NCBI GenBank assembly: GCA_039621445.1
Contig: CP154957.1
Span: 7,265,062-7,329,061 of the forward strand
Origin: Euglena gracilis
Taxonomy: Eukaryota > Euglenida > Euglenophyceae > Euglenales
DNA: 64,000 nucleotides
Reading direction: 5' to 3'
In this document: positions 1-12,700 of the stretch, piece by piece
Position numbering within the stretch: the stretch's first letter is position 1
How the letters are laid out: the number at the start of each line of letters is the position of its first letter
The notes under the pieces: generated by a model
Told to the model about the DNA's origin: nothing
Database searches by the model: none
Seen by the model: only the letters and a program-made list of their open reading frames with translations
Made by a program: the position numbers and the translations under genes

Positions 1-592
1 GGTGACTTTTGGCCATTTTTGCCCTTTTTTTTTGCCAATTTTTTTTGGCTTTTGGCCATTTTGGGCCACCTTTGGCCATTTTTAGGCCATTTTTGGTCAT
101 TTTTGACTGTTTTTGGCCAATTTTTAGCAAGTTTGGCCGAACCAACATCGTATGTATGCAAAAAGATCACCTCTGACCGGGGGAGAGGGTGGTCGTCAGA
201 CAAGCCCGGTCGTTGGACAAGGGGGGGGTACACATAGTTGACAACATTGTACCTCTGCATCATCATTGTGTGAGCGTTCCATTGTCCAAACAAACCCTTT
301 TTTTGGCTGGAAACATGATCCATCACAATAGCAGAAAGCAAAATCACTCGCGGCCAGTGTTGTTGCGCAACAGTGAAGCGGTCCCCAACCTCATCATCAG
401 AATCCAAAGAAGCGAATGATGAATGACTGTATTTGTCAAGAAAAATAGTTCCCAGGAAAAAAATCTCATTCGTGGTCATTCGTGATATTCGTGATTATTC
501 GTGATTTTCGAAAAATCTGAAATTCGTGGTGATTCGTGATTATTCGTGATTATTCGTGCCACGAATCAGAGGGAATCCCTGCCCTGAGTTAC
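1..592. other. Intronic/flanking DNA left of the last XRN2 exon
   Basis: Bases 1-135 are a degenerate TTTTGGCCA-type tract like the arms of the two large foldback elements. Bases 165-232 hold the right end of a TGTCCAACGACC-family repeat. Bases 470-565 are repeats of TTCGTGATTA type. No exon was seen. Confidence 0.5.
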
Positions 593-709
593 AAAACATT
601 CTGCCTCCTGCCTGCTCGCCCTGGCCTCCAAGGCCCCCCAGGCGCCAAGCAGGTCGGAGGCGAACGGGGCATAGTGGTACGGGTAATACCACGTCCAGGA
701 TGGGCAGCC
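593..709 (-). CDS. XRN2: XRN2-like exon 17 (conserved block 2)
   Basis: Follows CTGTCAG in phase 0 after YYYQ and reads [20 protein letters not shown], the hallmark of the second conserved XRN region. The last in-window exon; the 3' end at a GTAACT donor is tentative. The rest of the protein lies beyond the left edge. Confidence 0.88.
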
Positions 710-3700
710 CTGACAGAGGGGGTGCGGGTGATGGGTGGGAGACAGAGGCATGGGAAATCCAGGGCTCCGGGATTCAAACCCACAAACTTCAGGCTGTGAA
801 GGCTGAAGGTCAAGCTTTCAGGTCATTTTATCAATTCACACATTCATCCATGAATGTATGCACACATATACACAGAAAGACAGATGGATGGATAGGTAGA
901 TGAAGAGATGGATTGATTGATCGATGGATTGACTGACTGATTGCTTGATTGATTGAGCGGCGCGCGAGGGGAAAGACTCCGAAATTTACTGTTTGTAACA
1001 ATTTTAGGCGATGATTTTGATAGTTTTAGTCTAAAAAAATGGTCATCACGTGGAGGATGCCTTAAATTCTTTTTCTCTCTGCCTCGCCACCCTGACACAC
1101 CTGGTAGTAGTATCGCATCACCCACCGTAGGCCCTCCCAGTACGCCACGCAGCAGCGCTTGCACTCCGCTGCCAAGTCTGCCTCGGCGAAACCCAGCTTG
1201 CTGGCGTAGTAGCGCTCACGAGGCCCCGCTGTGCACTTGGCAACGGCACGATCAGAGTAAAAAAAAAACCGATAAAAATGAGTCAAAAAATGGAATGCCT
1301 TCAAATCTGGGTCTAGCAACTGCTTCCACAGCATGCAGATGGGTGTATGCAAAAGAAGAGATATGACTCACTCCATCCCAGGGCGGTCCTGAAACAACAG
1401 GGCGTTCCCGCCTGGCACATTCAATGAAAATACACAGGAAAAATGGTCCAAAAAACTGCCATGCTTTGGAAAACGGGTCGACTCTGGGGGAAAAAATGAT
1501 TTCTGGCATCCTTGGACCATCGCCCATCCCCCAAAATGTCAAAAAAGTGTTTTTTCCACTTTTTGGTTTTTTTGACCCCGCTCAAGCTGTCCAGATTGGC
1601 CCTTGGCTGGCCCTTGGGCCTTAGGGCAGTCCTTGGGGGGTGGTCAGGGCGGTCCTTTCAGCAAATAAAAAAAAAAACTCCACTGTCCCAGCACGCTGAA
1701 TGAAAATATACAGGAAAACGGGCAAAGAACTTTGGCATTCTTCGGCGAGAACAGGTCGACATCAGGAATAAAAACTGATTCTTGGCGTCCTTGGACCATC
1801 GCCCATCCACCCAAATCATCAAAAAATGTGTTTTTTGGACTTTTCAATTTTGGACCCCGTTCAAGTCCCAGTCTGGCCCTTGGTGGGCCCTTTGGCCGAA
1901 AGGGGGGCGGTCCTTAAGAAAATTAAAAAAAAACAAGTTTCCTGTCCCTTATGGACCGCCCTGGGGGTGGTCCTTCAGGGGAAAAAAAGAATCCCGTCCC
2001 TTATGGTCTGCTCCATCCCCGATGTAGGCTTTGGAGTTATGATTTTGGAACAAAACGAAAGATTTTGAAAAATTTGTTCACTGTGTAAATTCAATAAACT
2101 TGATGAACAGCTGACATACAACTGACACTTTTTAACCGACCTGCTGATTGACAATTCTCGACCCCAAAAGCAAAGGAGGCAAGAATGGTGTACAAGCACA
2201 ACCCATCCTGGGGGATCGAAAACAAAACGATGCCAACAAAACCTTTCCCTTGTCGAAGGTCGAAGCTGCACCGCAACAAATGACACACAGGGGATGCCCC
2301 CCCCCCCGCGCCAGCGGATTCATTGCAAGGGGCTCCGGCCGGGGCTTCCACCCCTCCACACCAAGTCGCACCGTGTCGTGCACAGGGCGGTTCCCAACAC
2401 TGAAAACAAAGGCAAAAAAAGGCAAAAAAAAGGCGGAAAAAAAAGGCGGAAAAAAAAGGCGAAAAAACAAGGAGAGAAAAAAAAAAGGGGCGAAAAAGAA
2501 AGGGGAGAAAACAAAGGCGAGAAAAGGTGAAAAATTCCCATTCCACCGCGTCCAACCAAAAATTCACCGGAGAGACGGCCGAACAAACTCACCGTTTCTC
2601 AGCAAAAATAGTTTCACACCGCGGGGAAAAAAGTGATTCCAAGCTGCTTGGACCATCGCCCACCCACCCAATTAATCAAAACCTGTGTTTTTTTGACCTT
2701 TTGGTTTTCGACCCCTTTTAAGCCCTGGACTGGCCAACGGGGGTCGAAAGCCCTGTGGCCTAAGGGCGACCTTCAAGGGCGGTTCTTCAGTAAAAAAGAC
2801 AAGCAATCCTGTCACGTGTGGACCGCTCTGGCGGGGCTGCTGGTCCGCCACGTCCTCCAGCTGCTTCAGCCGCAGCGCCACGAGGTCCGCGAACGCCGTC
2901 GCCGCGGGCCGCTCGCCGCGCCGCACCGCCGCCGGGGGCAGCGGAGGCCCGAGCGGCGGGGGCCACACAAAGATCCCGAAGAGGGTTGGTGGGTGGGTGG
3001 GGGGGTGGCCAAATTTTGCGCTTCAGTTTCTATTTTTGGCACTTTTCGTATTTTTATTTATTTATTTCTTTCTTTCTTTATTTGTGTGTGTTCACTTTTA
3101 TTTTTTTCAACCCAAATAAATACCCTGGGAAGTGCCAAAATCAATGAAACCATCTTTCCCCCCTTCCCGTTATTTGGCTGCTTTTGGGGTGGGTGAGGAT
3201 TTTTGCCTGAAAAAGAAGGCACCAGGTCACTGGAACCCTCTTTCTTGGCTTGCCCTGCCGGATTATTCTGGCACTCAAAGGACCAACAGGTTATTTGGGG
3301 GTTTACTTCGCTTTTTTCCACACTTGATGTCAGGGTTGCAAGAGGGCCACCGCTAAACAAGAGGCCGTCAAACTGCATCTCGCGCAAACGGCGGTCCTCC
3401 TCCTGTTGTTCGCGCTGCCGACCGTGCCGCCACCGCTGCAGGGAGGATCACAGAATGCAGCGCGCGCACACACACACACAAATACACACACGTGTGCGCC
3501 CACACACACACACACACACACACGCACGCACGCACGCACGCACGCACGTACACACACACACGCACAGTCTGTGTGTGCGTGTTGTGCGTGCGGGCATGTG
3601 TATTGTGTGTTGTGTGTTGTCTGAGGCACAGGATTAGGGTTAGGGTTTGGCAATAGGGTAAAGGAATAGGTTAGGGTTGGGAAATGGGTTAGGGTTCGGG

Positions 3701-6700
3701 ATATAGGCTAAAGTTAGCCCAAAATTCGGCCGAATTTAGGCCGGAATTTTAGGCCCGATTTCGGCCCAACTCCGTAACTGCGGGCCTAACACAAACCCGA
3801 ATCCCTTTCTGAACGGCAATTGTAACCCTAACCAAAACAGAAAACACTGAAAAAGTGCCGCCGAAACTCCCATTAGCCTGTGTTTAGGAAGGTGGACCCC
3901 CCCTGTTTCACTATTTGGCTTGCCCAAATATACAAAAATAATAATATACAATAACACATAATTATAGATAAAATACACATATAATGATGTGTTTTTCCTA
4001 TTTTTATATAGCACATGCAACACACTATCCTCAACCCTATCGCTAACCCTATTTCCTAACCCTGATCCTATCCCGAACCCTAACCCCAACCCCTAACCCC
4101 AAACCCGTATCCCCTAACCCTAACCCTAACAAGAGCAGGCCTTCCGTATTGCGCATTTCTCACGGGCACCTCCGGTGGGGAGGCAAAAAACACAGGCAGA
4201 TGAGGGGACCAGTCCATCTTCTTAAACGCGGGGGGGGGGGGCCGAACCCCACCGCTTAACTACTGGGCCCCCCGGTGGGAGGGGGTTGTTAAAAGCTGCC
4301 AATATTTGTAGAATATATGAATAGACAAAAAATTTTGCACATATTATACAGAAATCTTCACATTTCCATGCTGGCTGAGGCCAAAGTGTATCCGTGATTT
4401 TCTGTGATTTTCCGTGATTTTCCGTGATTTCCGTGAATTTCCTGTTTCGGAAAAGGCCAAAAGCCACATTCCATTCTGCGCCGGAGCCATATTTGGCAGC
4501 AGATCGTTTCTCCGTTTCACTGTCCTGTGGATCCCCCAGGGGATACGCACCCGTGAGGCCTATGAGAGAGCAATCCAACTGAACGCATGCTACACGTAGA
4601 TCTTCCCTTGCATACCCACCAAAATGTTTGTGACCGCATGCCCAAAGCTGTCAGCCCATTCATGTTCCTATCCACACCTGTGTGTGAAAATATAAAAAAA
4701 CGTACAGGAGGGGAGAAAAACAACAAGAACCTTTTGTCCTTGAATTTTTTTTCTTACCCCTAAATGGGTTGCCAAAACCCTGTCAGTGGACATAGCGATT
4801 GACCCTTCTGGATGCAGCCTGGGCCAGGGAATTTCTTAAGGACCCCCGGGGGGGTCCAGCCTCTGGCTGGCAAAAAGGCTGCTGGCTGGATTTGAGCTGC
4901 TGGCTGGACCCCCAGGGGCCGGGGGGGGGGGGGGGGGGGCCGGAGGGGGCTGGGCTGGGCTGGGTCGGTGAAAAACAAAGTTTTCTAACACATTTTTGCC
5001 ATTTTCGACATTTTGGTGGATGGAGCTAGATCAAGGCTGGGGATGTGATGGAGGAAACTGTGGTGAGGGGAAAAAATGCAGGGATAGGTGAGCTGGGCAG
5101 CCCAGTTGGCTGGCCAGCCTGCGGCCGGCTGGCCCGGCCTTCGGCCGGCTGGCCCGGCCTCCGGCCGGGCTGGACCCGACTTTATTTCAGCCGACCCCCC
5201 CCCCGGGGGGGGGGGGGCTCCCAGCCCGAATTTGGGCTGCTGGCTGGATTTGAGCTGCTGGCTGGCTGGACCCCCCCCCCCGGGGGGGTAGGGTACCCTC
5301 CGGCTTAAGAAATTCCCTGGCCTGGGCGGAAAGGTGGAAGGTCATTTTCTGAATAAGCAAAAACCCACACACTCTCAACTTGTGTGTATTTCTGGAGAAC
5401 ACCTCGGAAGCGTTCGTGGTCCAATTTTGTGACCGGGAGACCAAAATGGAGGAAAGCGGCCACAAAATCATCTGCACAAAGAAAACACATTCAAAAAAGA
5501 CCCCAAAATTTTTTCCAAACCCTCCGCCTGCTTTCTGTGAAAATGGATGAAACCCTTCCACCCATTTCCATGATCCTCCGTGAATCTCTGTGAATTTCCT
5601 TTTCAGTAAATGTGAGGATCCCTGTATTATATGTACGCACACGCAGTACATAATGCAAATGTATGCAAATGAAACGCGCTGTGTTTCTCTCTGCCACATT
5701 GAAAACCAACCCACAGCCCACTCAAACACTGCCCACTCCCTCTCCAGCACACCTCCGTCTCCTCGTGTTGGCGGAAGGTCTGGTCTTCGATCTGCGCCAT
5801 GTGCTGCACCAGCACCGCCACTCGGCCGGCGTGGACCTCTCCGGCGTCGGTCAGCCAGCCCTGCAGCCGGGGCAGCAGCTCCTGGTGGGGGCCGGGAGTC
5901 CTCCCAGGCAACTGATCTGAATTTGCCTCCCCCAGGCTCACCCAGTCCTAAAGCGTGGTAAAAAAAAGTGTGATAAAAATGAAACGGGACAAAAAGGAAA
6001 TTTTATCTGTATGTATTAAGTAAATGAATCAAATTAAACAAATTATCAAATTAATGAATCGATTGGTTTTAATCAATTCATCAATCAATTGAAAATTTTA
6101 TTGTTAAAAAATTATTTGTATTATTCAAAAAAAATTGTATTACTAAAAATTATTAAAAAAATGCCAAAATCCCCGCCCCACCACATTCAATGAGAATCCA
6201 TGGGAAAAATGCCCGAAAAAACAACACTTGCGCCAGCGTGTCCTTGGTGTCTTTCAATTTGGTCACTTAACCGACCCCCCCCCCCCGAAATCTGCGAGGA
6301 CTGATGAAAATCGACACCATGGGTGCCAAAAGAGAAGGTTCACCTTCCAGGATCCCCAACCGTGGGCACGGAGTGATTCTTATTCCCTGGCTTAGATTCC
6401 CTTGTACTTCTTATTTATTATTTCTGCAATAATTCAGAGACTTCCACTTCGGGGGAAAATTTTTCTGTCATCCGTGGACCATGACTCGTCCATGCAAAAC
6501 AGGAAACACTGTGGTTTTCAACTTTTAACTTTTCGACCTGTTCCACGCCCAGACAGACTGTTGGCCAGCCCTTGGGTCCAAGGGCAGTCCTTGAGGGGTG
6601 GCCCTCACACACACACACACACAACACAACACACACACACACACACAACACACAACACACACACACACACACAACACACACACACAACACACACACACAC

Positions 6701-9700
6701 ACAACACACACACAACACACACACACACACACACACAATTCCTGTCCCTATGGACCGACCTGCTCCCCTGCCCTGAGCCACGGTTTTATGATATCCTTGT
6801 TTTTTGAACCCTGACAGAAACTGGACTGGCCAGGCTTCTGTTTTGAACAAAACGGCCATCAGTCGACAGCTGGATGACACCAATTTGCACCCGGAAGGGC
6901 ACAGGCCCCGCAAGAGGGGAAACCAATAGGCAGGCGTCCCCTGTCCTGCAGCGATCACTGACCTCCGACCCATCGGGGGTCAGCACCCACCTGATCCCAT
7001 GCCCATGGGATGGGGGGTTAGTTCCGGACCCACCCACCCGCCGGTGGATTTTGAATCAAAAGGACCCGCTTCTCATTAGGACCTCCCTCCTCCCCCGTTG
7101 CGCGGCACTCCATCCCGTTGGGTTGGCTGCCCATCGTCACCGGGGGTTGTCAGGCACGCCCGGGACGCAAATGCTGCAGGCGATCGATGGCCCCAGTGCG
7201 GATGTCCAGCGATGGCACCGCCGCGGCACGTCTGGATGGACTGTGCCCTCCCTAACTGGCAAGGTGGGACGTAACCCCCCCCCAAATATGACCCCGGGTC
7301 TACTTTTGGGGATTTGGATTTTCCCCGAAAATCCCGACAGGGGGTCTTATTTTCTGGGAGGTTTACTTTTTTGTATTTTTTTCTGAATATCGGTAGGGGG
7401 GGGTCTTATTTGTTGGGGTTCTTATTTTGGGGGGCCTATTTGGGGGGGGGGGGTCAGGCAGAGCAGGAATCAAAAGCGATGGCCAGCGGTATCACTCCGC
7501 CACTCTTCCGTTTGCCTTGCCCATTCTTGACCATTCACAAAAAGGAAGAAGATGGGGTTGGGTAGCAGTTGCCCTCCCTTGAGAAACTGTCACCTGACAA
7601 GTCACCTGACAAAAGCCTGCGGGGCAGTTTTCCACAGATGCCTGTCTGTGGATTTCAAAATCAGCCGGGTTTCCCGGGGAGGTGGGTAGGAGTCACCCGG
7701 GGGGTGGTTGGTGGGTAGGAGTCACCCCCCTCCCGGCCGTCTGGGTCCCCCCGGCGGGCGGGAGGTGCGGGAGGAAGTCGTTGCCGACGAAGAAGCAGAG
7801 GAACACGAAGTCGTCGATGGCGCGCTCCAGGGAGAAGGGGCGCCAGGGACTGCCTCCGCTGCACCACGCGGCACTTCAACGGCTGGAAGAGGGCTGCATC
7901 TGAGAAACAGACTGCGGCGGAGAGTGAGACCTGCAGCTGACCCACAGAAAAGGGTCGGGGTGGTCCTTAAGGAAAAAAAATAAAATAACTCTGCTGTCCC
8001 GGCACATTCCATGCAAAATCCACAGGAAAATGGGCAAGGAAGGTTGGCATTTTTCGGCGAGAACAGGTCGACATCAGGAAAAAAAATTGATTTCTGGCAT
8101 CCTTTTGGTTGGACCAGTCGCCCATCCACCCAAAACTTCAAAAAATGTGTTTTTCGACTTTTTGATTTTCGACCCCGTTCAAGCCCCATTGGCTGGCCAT
8201 TGGCTGGCCCTTTGGCCCAAAGGGGTCCTTCAGAAACAAAAAAAACTTCCCCTCCTTTCCGCTCCCTTGTGGTCCGCCCACATGATAGGGTCAGCGAACT
8301 CAAAATTGAAGCCGCGCGAAACGTCACACTTTCCACCAAAAAAAATTCAATTTTCTCCCCACTTCAAAATTCTCTCACACGCCGCCTCTGCCACGAGGCC
8401 CCTGTTGTCAGTTCGGTTTGGCTTTGGTGTTGAGAGCTTCACTGCTTTCAGCCAACCCCCAAAAACACAAAGCAGGAGAATAATGCAGCAGCAACAGCAA
8501 CACCACATACCCTCCCCTCTCTTTGTCGAACGACCACCCCTGTATAACGACCACTCCCTGGTCGTAGGTTGCAGGTTGGAGCGGTGTACAACCACCCCCC
8601 CTGGTCGTAGGTTACAGGTAAATGGTCGTTGGACAAAGGGGGGGGAGGGTACAGAAAAATATGTATGAAATAACTGTTGACTGATTAGGAAAATGGAACA
8701 AGAAACCCACCACTGGATGTGACGTGATTGAAATCAAACAAATTCGAATTCGGGGGTCAGTGGAAGCAAGGGGGCCCCTGGGGGGACCCCGAGGTTGACG
8801 GTGGCGAGGGGCTGGAACTCCACCGCGAGGTACTCCCGCAGCACGCTGATGTGCTGGCGGGCTTCCTTTTTGGGAAATCCTTCCAGCACCCAACTTTGAA
8901 CTTCTTCTTGAAGCCCACCGCACCCCCAGCCCCCAGCCCAATGAAATACCTCGCCACCCCGGGAAACTGTCACCTGCAGGTCCCCCAGTCCCGGGGACCT
9001 GACGAGTCCAGTGGGGCGGAACCCTGAAGGATTGTCAAGCGTGGCAGTTCAGCCGACCTGCCCCCCCCCCAAATAAAAAACAACGTTTATCGATCAATCT
9101 AATCCCCCCAAATAACCCCCCCCCCCCCGGTGTGTTATTTGGGCACCTGAACGGGGGCCCCAGGGGGGGGGGTGTTATTTGGGGGGGGGGGGTGTCATTT
9201 GGGGGGGTGTTATTTGGGGGGGGGGTACTTATTTGCATTTTTGATTTTTTGATTCGTTTGTTCTATTCGTTTCATTTTAATTTGATTCGTTGATTTATGA
9301 ATGTATTGACTGGTTTGATACTTATAAATTGTCGATAAATTTATGTTTGAACAATGTTTATCAATGTAGGGGGGTGTAGGGAGGTTGTCTGGACAGTTAG
9401 AATGGATATCTCCGCAGGCGTCGTGACATTTTGGGGTGAGCTGAAACCCGGGGGCAGCAGGTCGTACTTTGGGTCGCCGGGCTGGGGCGGGCCCCAGCGG
9501 GAGAGGTCGACGTGGTCGCGCGGGGGCAGTGTGGGACGGGAGGGCCGATTGTGGGGGGGGGGCAGTCCTGAAGCGGAGCAATTTTTTCTTATCCCACGGT
9601 CCCACCGCCTGCAGCGCAAAATCCAACGGAAAAATGGGGGGGGGAAATGGCCACATGTTTGGCGAAATGGGGTCGACTGCGGGGAAACAAGCGATTCCTG

Positions 9701-12700
9701 ACATTGTTGGTCCTTCGCCCATCCATCCAAAGGTCAAAAAACGTGTTCTCGGCTGTTTAATTTTCGACCCAGTTTGATGCCCAGACCAGATGTTTGGCCG
9801 GCCCTTTGGCAGGGAATCCTATCCCACATGGACTGACGATATCGGGGGGGGGGGGGGCTGTAGAACTATCATCAAAACCAGATGGACCCCCACCTTTGGC
9901 GCTGGGGGGGCTTTGGTTTTGGACCCTACGGTCGACCCCCTCCTGTTGGGGGTGGCATTCTGGGATTCCCGTTCAGCCCTGCACAAGATGGTGAACCGCG
10001 GCTCATGGGTGGCGAGGGCCTGAGGAAGGGGGAGGGGGGAGTGCGCCTTGAGGGGGGATGCCGTTTGTGTCAATTGGGGGCAGGGCTGAGGCAGGGAAAC
10101 GAACTCTGCTCACTCAAAAGTGATGTCTCGCTTCTTGGAAAAAAGGCGGACACATCTCCCTTCCCCCCTTGCGAACGCACCGGCCATTAAAAGAATGAGC
10201 GGGCTTGAATAGTTGTGCGAAGACAAATACATTTGGGGGGAGGTGTGCACTGAAACAAGGCACTGTATAACACGACGATACGCCAACACGACGCCGCACA
10301 CCAACATGATGAGGTCTGCGTCCAGGCCATGGAGGCAGTGGGAGGTGTTTGGGTCGTACGAGGCGCGCAGCCGCTGCTGCCGTACGAAGTCGATGATCTT
10401 GTGCTCCCCCTCCCCCGGCACGCTGGCCGGGGAGAAGATCTGAGATTGACATGGGGATGGGCAGTGCGGTCCTTAAGTTAAGACGCGTCCCTGCACATTG
10501 AAAAATCCGCAGGGAAAATGGGCCGAAAATGGCCATATTTTGGCAAAACTCAAAAATTCCAAAAATGGTCAAAATGGTCTTCTGGGTGTCAGCAGACCCC
10601 AAAATTGACCATGTGTCATACCCCTGTCCTTTTGTGCGTGAATTCGACCACCCGTGAATGGTCCGTGGAAAGGGTAAAAGGGAAAAAATGACGGGGGAAA
10701 AGTGACGGTAAAAATTGGGTGGCTTCCCATCTTTTTTGTTTCCCGTCATTTTTGTCTGGACTGCAAGTTTATTTTTTTGGGATTTTGGCATAGAGATGGC
10801 ATAGAGGGATACAGGAGGTTGAAAAACCTCGACCCTACCTCTGCCGCTGATTGGCTGAATGATTGGGATAGGGTCAGGGGTGCGGTTAGCCCCCCGGATT
10901 TAGGGGTGGGATTTTGGGTTTGCAGGCCCAAGGTGGGTTGCATTTTTTGCCGAAAATTTTCAACACAAGTGGTAAAATTGCCAAAGATTTTCTGTGGAAA
11001 GCTGAATTCACCATATTGATTTTCCAAAATCGAAATTCTTCATCATTTTCCCCCCCATCATTTTTGTTTCCCATCATTTTTGTCCAGACTGTATGACACA
11101 AAAAGCCGCATACGTGAAATGTTGCATAATTCAATCATTTTTGCCTCACAAAATCGCTCATTGGTTCCACCTGGATGACGCAGCCCTCAAGGGGAGAAAA
11201 GAATCCCATCCGGGCCGTTTCTTATGGACCGCCTGGGGACGGGCGGTCCTTCAGCACAAGAAAAATTCCTGTCCCAGCACAGTAGGTGAAAGAATCCACA
11301 CAAAACCGGGCTGACATCAGGGAAAAGTGATTTCTGGCATCCTTGGACCTTCGCCCATCCAACCAAAACATCAAAGACCGCGGTTTTCAACTGTTAGCTG
11401 TTGGACCTCGTTCTATGACTGGACCGGCTGTCTGCTGGTCCTGAGGCTTAAAAGGCAGTCCTCAATCCAAAAAAATCACGTCCCTAATGGAACGCCCTGC
11501 ATTGGGGATGGAGGGGGCGGCCCTCCTTACACGACCTCCCAGTGAGCCCTATTTCAGCCAAATCCGTGACCAAAAGCGTTCATCGGTGGAAGTGGAACCT
11601 GCTGGCGCAAATCTCCTGAACACGGTTTGTCTACGTTTGAAAAAGACGGTGTGTTAGCACATATCAGGGATGTGTGGCCTGGCGATGGCCAGAAATGCCT
11701 GGCAAGTTGCAAGCAAACATATTATTGGGCACGTGTCGCCGAAAGCGGCCAAGGAGACAGAAGACAAAATGCGGCACTGGTGTGCTTGTGTATGATCATC
11801 CCCCCAATTGTGATCGATTGTGACCATTTCACATTCCCCTAAATAATTACATATGTGTCTTATGGTGTGTGGGGGCAGACATTTGAGACCGGGGCACACC
11901 ACGGTGAGGCGCCGCCACAGAGGATGGGTCGTGACCCGCTCGTGGATGTACCACTCCAGCCCGCGCATCAGCTTCTCCATGAAGGGGGTGGCGGCAGGGC
12001 TCCTCCGGACCCTAACCTTGTTATGTGAACCTGTGAATGACAAAGAAACAGAAACAGGAAAAAAATCCAAAATACTTCTTTCAAGATGGAACGACTTTCA
12101 CAACATTGTTTTGGGGGGGGGGCTCTTTTGTGAGCAGGGAAGGGCAGGGGGGGGGGGCAGGTATTGCAATTTCTCTCAATGGACTTCATTGGGTGTGACT
12201 GAAGCATCGGGTGGGTCAAAGAGGATGCAGAATGTGAAGAAACAAGCTTTTGCTCTCCCCCCAAAGGAGCCCCCTGGCCCAAAATGTTTGAAACTGCGGT
12301 GTTTTTCACACGTCTGCGATCAGAATCCGGATGAAAACGCAGGCAAGTTTTTGTAGCTTGGGAAATGTGCTCTTTCTCTTTCTTTCAACAAAGAAATGAA
12401 AATAATAATAATACGAGACAGGTAAAAAAATAAAAAAATAATACGAGACAGGTCAGCGGGTGCAAGTACACAGGTGCGTTCATACGAGGACAAACTAGCG
12501 GGCACAGAGTGCAAAGGACAGTTCCCTGAAAGGACAGCTTCCGGGAAGCGGGGGGGTAGGTATCTGTGTTCGGCGGCGGGCGCCCTGGGGGCCGGGGGTG
12601 ATCACGTTGTGGTCCCACGGCGGGTCCCGCTCCGGCGGGGCCTCCCAGCCCGCCTCCCGGTACAGCGCCCGCACCGCCGCGTCGGCCGCGCCCGTGAGGC

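Noticed and set aside
6786-7037. Minus-strand [10 protein letters not shown] as the XRN 'GYLTDxGEV' exon
   Set aside because: A far better match with clean splice sites in phase ([15 protein letters not shown]) lies at 5753-5881.
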